Shown: positions 1-5,905 of the stretch, one piece after another | Numbering within the stretch: position 1 is the first letter of the stretch | Layout: every line of letters begins with the position of its first letter | Origin: Chloroflexi bacterium RBG_19FT_COMBO_55_16 | GTDB taxonomy: Bacteria; Chloroflexota; Anaerolineae; Anaerolineales; UBA4823 | Direction of reading: 5' to 3' | DNA length: 6,076 nt | Assembly: GCA_001795335.1 (NCBI GenBank) | Contig: MGOK01000052.1 | Location: 3,550-9,625, forward strand | Notes under the pieces: model-generated | Database searches by the model: none | Told to the model about the DNA's origin: nothing | What the model saw: the letters and a program-made list of their open reading frames with translations, nothing else | Program-made: the position numbers and the translations under genes

Positions 1-900
1 AACGGTTTGAGCATTTTGCGCATAGCAGGGCACATTGACGAGCGAACAGGCATCCCCCCGGAAGACCTGAATCAGATTGTCGGCGATTATGAGGCTGTGA
101 TCGTACGCAGCCGCACGAAAGTAACGGCAGAATTATTCAGATTGGGTGTACGGCTAAGGGTGGTGGGACGGGCCGGCGTGGGCATTGATAATATCGATCT
201 CGCTGCAGCCAATCTGCACGCTGTGACTGTGGTCAATACACCTATGGCTTCAACCCAGGCAGTTGCGGAACACAGCCTGGCTTTAATGTTTGCCCTGGCA
301 CGCGCGATCCCCTCCGCCGATGCAGGATTAAAGTCCGGTCTTTGGCTAAAAAAAGACTTACTAGGTGTTGAAATGCATGGCAAAGTTCTGGGCGTGATCG
401 GAATGGGCAACATCGGCAGCAGCGTCGCTCGCAAGGCAACCGGCTTAGGGATGACCGTGTTGGGCTACGACTCCTTGATCGTGGCTGATGAAATCCGCCT
501 GCGGGGTGCCGAACCGGTCACCCTTCAGCATCTCTACGCCCGGTCAGATTTTATCTCCCTACATGTGCCGCTCAGCCCCGAAACACGCGGCATGATCAAC
601 GGGCAAGCACTGGGCTCAATGAAACGTGGCGTGCGCCTGGTGTGTACTGCCAGGGGAGGCGTGATCGACGAGACCAGCTTGCTCGGCGCATTGGAATCTG
701 GACAGGTTGCTGGCGCCGCGCTAGACGTTTTCGCCAAGGAACCCCCAGGGATGTCCGCTCTGGTGACTCATCCCCACGTCGTTGCCACTCCTCACATCGG
801 TGCGCAAACTGCCGAAGCCCAAGCTCGGGCGGCAGAAGATATCGCTACCGAGGTTCTGGCTGCACTGCGCGGCGAACCACTGCGGTGGAGAGTCGTTTAA
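1..900 (+). CDS. D-3-phosphoglycerate dehydrogenase-like D-2-hydroxyacid dehydrogenase (5' end missing)
   Basis: This is an NAD-dependent D-2-hydroxyacid dehydrogenase closest in style to SerA, which oxidises 3-phosphoglycerate to 3-phosphohydroxypyruvate in the first step of serine synthesis in the cytoplasm. The family signature DYEAVIVRSRTKV is encoded at about 85-123, followed by GRAGVGIDNID (168-200). The Rossmann loop GxGxxG (GMGNIG) is encoded at about 400-417. The catalytic set is present: Arg in ARGG (652-654), Glu in FAKEPP (739-741) and His in TPHIG (793-795). The frame is open to base 1 and reads NGLSILR, which matches the usual N-terminal region of SerA, so roughly ten residues lie upstream. 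The TTG at 7 is therefore unlikely to be the true start. The protein ends after the catalytic/NAD domains at about 300 residues, so it is the short type without the C-terminal ACT or intervening domains. Glyoxylate/hydroxypyruvate reductase or another 2-hydroxyacid substrate cannot be excluded. The next gene starts 23 bases after its TAA. Confidence 0.88.
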   Translation, partial: NGLSILRIAGHIDERTGIPPEDLNQIVGDYEAVIVRSRTKVTAELFRLGVRLRVVGRAGVGIDNIDLAAANLHAVTVVNTPMASTQAVAEHSLALMFALARAIPSADAGLKSGLWLKKDLLGVEMHGKVLGVIGMGNIGSSVARKATGLGMTVLGYDSLIVADEIRLRGAEPVTLQHLYARSDFISLHVPLSPETRGMINGQALGSMKRGVRLVCTARGGVIDETSLLGALESGQVAGAALDVFAKEPPGMSALVTHPHVVATPHIGAQTAEAQARAAEDIATEVLAALRGEPLRWRVV

Positions 901-913
901 TCCCGAGAATATT

Positions 914-918
914 AGGAG
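914..918 (+). promoter_or_regulatory. Ribosome binding site of the M32 carboxypeptidase
   Basis: AGGAG lies five bases before the ATG at 924. It fixes this ATG as the start. The same frame stays open back to 642, but that extension lies inside the dehydrogenase gene and encodes Arg/Ser/Cys-rich shadow sequence unlike any M32 N-terminus. Confidence 0.8.
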
Positions 919-923
919 ATTTC

Positions 924-2432
924 ATGGAACCCAATCCCAATCTCGATCGATTGAAGTTGCTGATTAATGAGGCAATCGATCTGTATCATATGATTGGCCT
1001 GCTCAGCTGGGACCAACAAACCTACATGCCCCCCGGAGGCGCGCCAGAGCGCGGCCACCAAATGGCCACCCTCAGTCGCATTGGCCATCTCAAGTTTACA
1101 TCTGATGAAATAGGGCGCCTGCTCGAAGACCTCAAACCTTACGCCGCCGAGATAGCTCCAGACTCAGATGACGCCCGTTTGATTAAGGTCACTGCTCACC
1201 GGTTTGAAAAGCAAACCAAGGTTCCAGTCGAACTGGTCGTTGAGTTCGCCAAAGTGACCAGCGATGCGCACCTCGTTTGGGAGCAGGCGCGAGATAAATC
1301 TGATTTTGCCAAGTTTCAGCCTTACCTGGAGAAGATCTTTGAATTGCGCCGGCGCTATGCCGCCCTGTTTGTCCCCTACGACCATATCTACGACCCATTA
1401 TTAGACGATTATGAACCAGGTTTGAAAACAGCCGAGGTACAGGCAATATTCTCTACTCTTCGCCCGCAACAGGTAGAATTAATCCGGGCGATCACTGAAC
1501 GCCCCCAAGTGGACGACTCCTTCCTGCACCAGCCATACGATGAACAAAAACAATGGGATTTCGGCGTCGAGGTGATCACCCGTTTTGGTTATGATTGGAA
1601 GCGCGGCCGCCAGGACAGGGCCACCCATCCCTTTACGATCGATTTCGGAACAGGCGATGTGCGCATCACCACCCGCTTCCTACCTAACTACTTCGCTTCA
1701 GCCTTCTTCAGTACAACCCACGAATGCGGTCACGCCCTCTATGCCCAGGGCATCAATCCCAACCTTGATCGCACCACGCTCGGCGATGGCGCATCGCTGG
1801 GTATTCATGAGTCACAATCCCGCCTTTATGAAAACCTCATCGGGAGATCACGCGATTTCTGGGTTCATTTCTACCCGCGCCTACAGGAATATTACCAAGC
1901 CCAACTTGGCAATATCCCCCTAGAGACCTTCTATAAGGCCATTAATAAAGTTGAGCCGTCTTTGATCCGCGTGGAAGCCGACGAGGCGACCTACAATCTG
2001 CACATCATGTTGCGCCTGGAACTTGAGATCGCCCTCATCGAAGGTAGTTTAGAGGTGAAAGACCTGCCTGATGCCTGGAATAATGGGATGCGCGCGTACC
2101 TGGGGGTGACACCTCCCAACGACTCGCAGGGTGTGCTACAGGATATTCACTGGTCACATGGCTATATCGGATATTTTTCCACCTACGCCCTGGGCAATCT
2201 GATTGCCGCCCAGTTATGGGAATGTGTCAACCGAGATATCCCAGACCTGCATGACCAGATCCGGCGCGGTGTTTTCGCCGACCTGACCGGTTGGATGCAG
2301 GAGAAAATCCATCGGCATGGGAAGAAATTTGAACCCCAGGAACTGGTGCAACGGGTTACCGGCAATAAGATCGATCCAGGCCCATATATCCGCTATTTAA
2401 CAACGAAATATGGGGAAATCTACGGATTATGA
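924..2432 (+). CDS. M32-family metallocarboxypeptidase (thermostable carboxypeptidase Taq type)
   Basis: This is a complete zinc carboxypeptidase of 502 residues, the usual length for family M32 (TaqCP/PfuCP type, about 500). Such enzymes remove single amino acids from peptide C-termini with broad specificity. No signal peptide is seen, so it should act in the cytoplasm on peptides from protein turnover or uptake. All diagnostic motifs are visible: SWDQQTYMPP near the N-terminus, HPF (235-237), DVRIT matching DxRxT (245-249), the zinc and catalytic motif HECGH (266-270), HESQSR (295-300), EADEATYNLHIMLR (351-364) and HWSHGYIGYFSTYALGN (409-425). The spacing of 30 residues from the first zinc His (266) to Glu 296 is that expected for the third zinc ligand. 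I chose ATG 924 for its AGGAG site and for a normal M32 N-terminus. It follows the dehydrogenase by 23 bases and precedes the receiver gene by 19, suggesting co-transcription. Family assignment is very secure; the natural substrate is unknown. Confidence 0.96.
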   Translation: MEPNPNLDRLKLLINEAIDLYHMIGLLSWDQQTYMPPGGAPERGHQMATLSRIGHLKFTSDEIGRLLEDLKPYAAEIAPDSDDARLIKVTAHRFEKQTKVPVELVVEFAKVTSDAHLVWEQARDKSDFAKFQPYLEKIFELRRRYAALFVPYDHIYDPLLDDYEPGLKTAEVQAIFSTLRPQQVELIRAITERPQVDDSFLHQPYDEQKQWDFGVEVITRFGYDWKRGRQDRATHPFTIDFGTGDVRITTRFLPNYFASAFFSTTHECGHALYAQGINPNLDRTTLGDGASLGIHESQSRLYENLIGRSRDFWVHFYPRLQEYYQAQLGNIPLETFYKAINKVEPSLIRVEADEATYNLHIMLRLELEIALIEGSLEVKDLPDAWNNGMRAYLGVTPPNDSQGVLQDIHWSHGYIGYFSTYALGNLIAAQLWECVNRDIPDLHDQIRRGVFADLTGWMQEKIHRHGKKFEPQELVQRVTGNKIDPGPYIRYLTTKYGEIYGL

Positions 2433-2451
2433 TCGGAGTAACTAAATAGAG

Positions 2452-2817
2452 ATGGCTACCATCTTGTTTGTAGACGACGACCCTTTTACGCTGGAAACGC
2501 TAAAAAAATCTGTTCTCCTCTTTGGTCATGAGGCGGTCCTGGCGAACTCGGGAGGCGAGGCTTTGACGCTGGCTGCTACCCGATCTCCGGATCTGATAAT
2601 GACTGATATGCGACTCCCTGATATGGATGGACTGACTCTAGTTAAGTATTTGCAGCAAGATGCAGCCACAAAAGACATCGCGGTGGTGGTACTCTCTGCT
2701 AGCGTAGAAATGGACATCGCCGAGCTCGCGCGATCGGCCGGGGCTAAGGATTTTCTTTCAAAACCGGTGCGTCTGAACATCTTGCAGGAAGTGATCCAGC
2801 GTTATACAGGTGGATGA
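2452..2817 (+). CDS. Stand-alone response regulator receiver domain (CheY/Spo0F-like)
   Basis: This 121-residue protein consists of one receiver domain and nothing else. The conserved phosphorylation machinery is intact: acidic Asp8-Asp10 after beta strand 1 (ILFVDDD), phospho-acceptor Asp52 in DLIMTDMRLPDMDG, Ser82 in VVVLSAS, and Lys104-Pro105 in FLSKPV. It should be phosphorylated by a histidine kinase and act by protein contact, since no DNA-binding or enzymatic output domain follows. No kinase gene is in the window. GGAG at 2435-2438 is the best ribosome binding site, but lies 13 bases from the ATG, somewhat far. It sits 19 bases after the carboxypeptidase and its last codons contain the ribosome binding site of the lipoprotein gene that follows. 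Possible roles are a phosphorelay intermediate, or a regulator of a partner protein encoded elsewhere. Which one cannot be told from sequence alone. Confidence 0.93.
   Translation: MATILFVDDDPFTLETLKKSVLLFGHEAVLANSGGEALTLAATRSPDLIMTDMRLPDMDGLTLVKYLQQDAATKDIAVVVLSASVEMDIAELARSAGAKDFLSKPVRLNILQEVIQRYTGG
2808..2813 (+). promoter_or_regulatory. Ribosome binding site that decides the start of the first lipoprotein gene
   Basis: AGGTGG lies inside the last codons of the receiver gene and five bases before the TTG at 2819. The alternative GTG at 2810 would overlap this motif and has no recognisable site of its own upstream, so TTG 2819 is preferred. Placing the site within the preceding coding sequence suggests translational coupling. 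Confidence 0.55.
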
Positions 2818-2818
2818 A

Positions 2819-3802
2819 TTGGGACGTGCAATTTGCCTTTGCCTGGCATTTGGCCTGGTGAGCGGTTGCCGCGTGCTGGTTAGTTCCTCTTTCCCCACGC
2901 TTTTACCCTCTGAACTTATCCCGACCGTTATCGCTTTGACTGTGCAAGCTCTCGAGGCAGGCGGAAGACCGGGTGAACCCACCATTGAACTGACTGGCAC
3001 CCCAGTCCAGCCAACCGCCCTCCCCTCACTTACAGCTACTTTTCCACCAACTCCTCTCCCTCAACCACCCACCCTCACACCTGGTCTGGCAATCGATAAT
3101 TCTCCAACGACCCCATCCAATGAGCTCCCACAGGCAGACATCCCTTTAGCGACGATCCAGATCATCAGCCCCGGTTCCGCTTCCCGAGTTGCTTCCCCAA
3201 TTCTATTAAGAACCCTCCTGAACACCGGCCCGAAAGGTTTGGTACGGATTGAGCTGTTCGGTGAAGATGGGCGGTTGTTAATGCGCGAGGTCAGTGTGTA
3301 TACCGAAAGTCTAAGCAAGGTAGTTAGTTTAGCAAAGAAATTAGAGTATATAATTTCAGCTGTGGCGGAGGCCGGCCGACTGCAAGTCAGCGTGGAGGAC
3401 GAATTTGGGCGCAACCTGGCTGTAGCCTCGGTTGACCTAGTCTTGCTTTCTATGGGAGAAGCCGATCTAAATCCCCCAGGAGACCAGGCAGAGAATATCG
3501 TCATTGATTTGCCTGAAGCAAATACCCTGATTCAAGGCGGGACATTGCGGGTTTCTGGCCGAGCGCGTTTGCGATCGGAGCAACCCCTGAGGATTGAATT
3601 GCAAACAAGCGATGGTAAAATCATTGGCGCTCGCCAAGTCGCCGTGGCTCCAACACCTGGGAGCAGCTACGGAACCTTCACGGTCGATGTCCCTTTCACA
3701 ATCTACGAACCGAGTAGAGTTCGCCTGTTGGTCTGGGAACCTGGTGACCGCATCCCAGGGATTGTTCATCTATCTAGTCTGGAGATTATGCTAAGCCCGT
3801 GA
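2819..3802 (+). CDS. Lipoprotein with Thr/Pro spacer and two Ig-like domains, the second Gmad2-like
   Basis: This is a predicted lipoprotein of 327 residues with no assigned function. From the TTG start the N-terminus is MGRAICLCLAFGLVSGC, a short signal sequence with one Arg and a lipobox (VSGC) whose Cys17 would carry the lipid. A Thr/Pro-rich spacer runs from about residue 59 to 109, typical of cell-surface proteins. A first beta-rich segment starts at about 111 (ATIQIISPGS) and reaches about 205. A second at 227-327 begins IVIDLPEAN, has GGTLRVSGRAR, and ends with LLVWEPGDRIPG plus a final strand, a pattern resembling the Gmad2 Ig-like domain. Starting instead at GTG 2810 adds three residues including Asp and Glu, which would make the signal n-region acidic, an argument against it. 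The gene begins one base after the receiver stop and overlaps the next gene by four bases (GTGA, 3799-3802). A surface-binding or scaffold role is an inference. Confidence 0.8.
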   Translation: MGRAICLCLAFGLVSGCRVLVSSSFPTLLPSELIPTVIALTVQALEAGGRPGEPTIELTGTPVQPTALPSLTATFPPTPLPQPPTLTPGLAIDNSPTTPSNELPQADIPLATIQIISPGSASRVASPILLRTLLNTGPKGLVRIELFGEDGRLLMREVSVYTESLSKVVSLAKKLEYIISAVAEAGRLQVSVEDEFGRNLAVASVDLVLLSMGEADLNPPGDQAENIVIDLPEANTLIQGGTLRVSGRARLRSEQPLRIELQTSDGKIIGARQVAVAPTPGSSYGTFTVDVPFTIYEPSRVRLLVWEPGDRIPGIVHLSSLEIMLSP

Positions 3803-5694
3803 AAACCTTGCGATTCGTTCTCGCTCTGTGCGCCTTTGCTATCGGAGTGCTTGCCTGTACTCAGACTAAACCTCAGCTGGATAAAGAGCTTCCTCTTCTG
3901 CCCACAGCAAATGTGCCTTCGGTATCCGAGATTGACACAGCCATTGAGCGCTGGAACAACAGCCACACAACCCGTTACTTTGTAGAGCTGGACGAACAGA
4001 CCCAGGAAAAGCGCTGGATAGTGCGATTGGTCGTCGCTGATGGGGTAATCCGCACCGCTCAGCGCTTGGAGATGGACACCGAAAGGAATTGGAGAGAACC
4101 AGCCAACCTCGCTCCAGAAGAAGCTCAGACCTATACCGTAGATGCCATTTTAGAGCGCGTGCGCAAAGATGCACTGGGAGATGGACCGGTCCCGGTCAAT
4201 CTGAGAGCCTTGTTCGATCCATCACTGGGCTTTCCGAAAGCGGTGCATGCCGAGGCATTGCCTGTCTATACAGAGGAAGGCAACCTGCTCCTCGACCGTC
4301 AATATAGTTATGACCTGACGATGCAAGTGAAGGCACTGCTGGAAGATTCTTTTGTTGTCGGCAAGGATCCCATATATACCTATATCCGCAGCGGTGGTCC
4401 ACAAGCCTGGTGCGATACCTTGCGTATCTTTCCTAATGGATCCTCTGTCTATACGGACGATTGTCGCGACGAAGTCTTTCAGCTGACTTTGCCTGGCAGC
4501 CGTCAAGGGGCTTTAGAAAGCCTGAGATCATCCTTCGCCAGCCTGGACGACCTGCGGGTGGTTAGTGACCAGATGCAACGTCTGATCATTCTCGGTACCG
4601 GCGAAGGCACTCCGGACGCGGCTACATCAGACGCAGCCTGGGAGCTGGCAACTGAGATCCATGAGATTCTCTCTGAACCGGTCGGGCTGGGGCTGACGAT
4701 GGTCTACCTTTCCAATGGCGATTTGATCGGTTTCAATGTACTCAATAAGAACATGATCCCAGCCGACCTGAAAAGCAACGGCAACCTGCGCGGCGCAGTC
4801 CTCTCCCCAGATGGAAAAGTACTCGCTTTCAGCGAGGATAGCGGTCTGAGCGCATTGGACATGGGGAAAGGGGAAATCATCCCTTTACTTGACCAAACCG
4901 AAGGCGGCTATTACCTGCCCCGCGCGTGGAGCGGGTCGACTCACTTACTGCTGTCCCAAATCCCCCCATCGGATGGGGAGTTGATCAAACACGGCTGGAT
5001 CTCCCCTGAAGAGAAAGTATGGCACGAGTTACCGCTTCCCGGAGAGACACCTAGTTACGGGTGCGACACCGGGGCTGCCTGGTCACCCATATCGGCTCAG
5101 CTTGCCATCACCGGCCTGGGTTATGCCCATCCCTGCAATATGAGTCCTGGACTGACTGTGGTAGACGTTGAGGCTGGCACGGCGCAGCGTATCGTCGCGC
5201 CTGCCATCAGGATAGGCGATGAAAGCGGTGGGACAATGACCGCCGGCGCTCACACCCCTGCCTGGTCGCCGGATGGCACCTGGATTGCCTTTGGCCTGGA
5301 TCAGGATGCCCTGGCACCCTTAACTTTTCCGACACGCCTGTATCGTGTCCATCCTGACGGGAGTAACCTGACTCCGATCACTAATAATTCGCAAGGTCTC
5401 GCAGCATACCCGGTATGGGCTCAAGATGGTAGCCTGTATTACAGCTTGAGTGGGGGCAGCGCAGAGACAGATGGCATCTATCGCTATACCCCGGCGGAGA
5501 ACAGGCATGATTTAATCATTCCAGGCTCAAATTTACTTCCCTTAAGTATCTCTACCGATGCTAAATTCATGGCCTATGCAGAAGACAGTGCGCTAAAATT
5601 ATGGAGTTTTCGACTTGGGGAGGTATATGGGGAGGTCAGCTCGGGAGATGATCTGGCACCCTCCTTCGTCGGTTGGGTAAAGAGCGAAAAATGA
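3799..5694 (+). CDS. Lipoprotein with DUF6174-like, RSGG-type and TolB/PD40 beta-propeller modules
   Basis: This 631-residue protein is a predicted lipoprotein of unknown function. It starts at GTG, overlapping the previous stop by four bases (GTGA), with signal MKTLRFVLALCAFAIGVLAC: Lys/Arg in the n-region, a hydrophobic core and a VLAC lipobox with Cys20. Residues about 45-180 (ERWNNSHTTRY ... VVADGVIRTAQRL ... FDPSLGFPKAVHAEA ... DRQYSYDL) resemble DUF6174 domains of secreted proteins. Residues about 190-300 contain YIRSGGPQAWCDTL and, 17 residues after Cys205, a second Cys (222), possibly a disulfide. Residues about 330-605 hold propeller blade motifs of the PD40/TolB type: LSPDGKVLAFS (335-345), AAWSPISAQLAIT (426-438), PAWSPDGTWIAFG (487-499), PVWAQDGSLYYS (538-549) and LSISTDAKFMAYA (582-594). 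Propellers usually bind proteins or ligands, and no enzymatic residues are apparent. Lipidation should anchor it outside the cytoplasmic membrane. The lipoprotein call and propeller are firm; the two N-terminal assignments are by-eye pattern matches. Confidence 0.83.
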   Translation: MKTLRFVLALCAFAIGVLACTQTKPQLDKELPLLPTANVPSVSEIDTAIERWNNSHTTRYFVELDEQTQEKRWIVRLVVADGVIRTAQRLEMDTERNWREPANLAPEEAQTYTVDAILERVRKDALGDGPVPVNLRALFDPSLGFPKAVHAEALPVYTEEGNLLLDRQYSYDLTMQVKALLEDSFVVGKDPIYTYIRSGGPQAWCDTLRIFPNGSSVYTDDCRDEVFQLTLPGSRQGALESLRSSFASLDDLRVVSDQMQRLIILGTGEGTPDAATSDAAWELATEIHEILSEPVGLGLTMVYLSNGDLIGFNVLNKNMIPADLKSNGNLRGAVLSPDGKVLAFSEDSGLSALDMGKGEIIPLLDQTEGGYYLPRAWSGSTHLLLSQIPPSDGELIKHGWISPEEKVWHELPLPGETPSYGCDTGAAWSPISAQLAITGLGYAHPCNMSPGLTVVDVEAGTAQRIVAPAIRIGDESGGTMTAGAHTPAWSPDGTWIAFGLDQDALAPLTFPTRLYRVHPDGSNLTPITNNSQGLAAYPVWAQDGSLYYSLSGGSAETDGIYRYTPAENRHDLIIPGSNLLPLSISTDAKFMAYAEDSALKLWSFRLGEVYGEVSSGDDLAPSFVGWVKSEK

Positions 5695-5813
5695 AGGTTA
5701 GACTGAGCCGGGAAGCGCCGATTGTGGAGGGTATAATCGAGGTAAGGAAAAGTTCTAAGCATGACAAACTGGCATCTAATTTTCGCTGCTTGCTTTTTTC
5801 GTACCGATCATGA
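5691..5813 (+). CDS. Possible 40-residue ORF overlapping the lipoprotein stop (doubtful)
   Basis: An ATG at 5691 overlaps the TGA of the second lipoprotein gene as ATGA and opens a 40-codon frame ending in TGA at 5811-5813. The peptide is basic, begins MKVRLSREAPIVEG and has no signal, membrane segment or recognisable domain. Only a poor purine stretch (AAAGAG) precedes it. The overlap is a common arrangement for coupled genes, but the length is well within what chance gives, so it should be treated as a candidate only. Confidence 0.12.
   Translation: MKVRLSREAPIVEGIIEVRKSSKHDKLASNFRCLLFSYRS
5732..5737 (+). promoter_or_regulatory. Perfect -10-like hexamer TATAAT, no clear -35 partner
   Basis: TATAAT matches the sigma-70/SigA -10 consensus exactly and lies in the gap before the aminomutase gene. 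No TTGACA-like box occurs 16-18 bases upstream (the bases there read CGGGAA), and there is no TG extension. If used, it would give a leader of about 160 bases ahead of the ATG at 5906. A second, weaker candidate is TACAAT at 5867-5872, also without a good -35. Confidence 0.3.
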
Positions 5814-5892
5814 TCCCCCAAAGCTATCTCCATAAACTATTACTTTTCTTTATTTATCGGTAATCATACAATACAAACCAGTGATTGAATTT

Positions 5893-5897
5893 AGGAG
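5893..5897 (+). promoter_or_regulatory. Ribosome binding site of the kamA-like gene
   Basis: AGGAG lies eight bases before the ATG at 5906, an optimal spacing, and supports that start. It is the strongest ribosome binding site in the window together with the one before the M32 gene. Confidence 0.75.
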
Positions 5898-5905
5898 ATA
5901 ACTAC

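Larger units (their letters stand above)
5695..5905 (+). other. Intergenic region before the aminomutase gene
   Basis: This 211-base gap is the only sizeable non-coding stretch in the window. Its left half has normal composition and contains a TATAAT hexamer at 5732-5737. Its right half (about 5820-5890) is markedly AT-rich, with runs of T and A, as expected of an upstream promoter region. A 7-base inverted repeat (TACCGAT 5802-5808, ATCGGTA 5856-5862) spans it, and GATCATGATC at 5806-5815 is a perfect palindrome. I see no tRNA, riboswitch or strong intrinsic terminator in it. Confidence 0.6.

Noticed and set aside
642..923. Upstream in-frame extension of the M32 carboxypeptidase
   Set aside because: It lies inside the dehydrogenase coding region and its translation is Arg/Ser/Cys-rich without similarity to M32 N-termini. 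ATG 924 has an AGGAG site and gives the normal family length.
3000..3090. C/T-rich tract suggesting a low-complexity repeat
   Set aside because: It is explained by Pro, Thr, Leu and Ser codons of the surface spacer in the lipoprotein, with no regular repeat unit.
3061..3504. Antisense open frame of 147 codons within the first lipoprotein gene
   Set aside because: The sense frame has a signal sequence, spacer and beta-rich domains. The antisense product shows no domain, and no promoter or ribosome binding site supports it.
5757..5799. Possible intrinsic terminator: AAGCA (5757-5761) pairing with TGCTT (5791-5795) next to a run of six T (5794-5799)
   Set aside because: The stem is only five pairs with a loop of nearly 30 bases, half AT, and overlaps the T-run. 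It is too weak to call, so how the upstream transcript ends is left open.
5806..5815. Perfect 10-base palindrome GATCATGATC
   Set aside because: It is a single short palindrome with no second copy nearby and no known operator that I can match. It could occur by chance.
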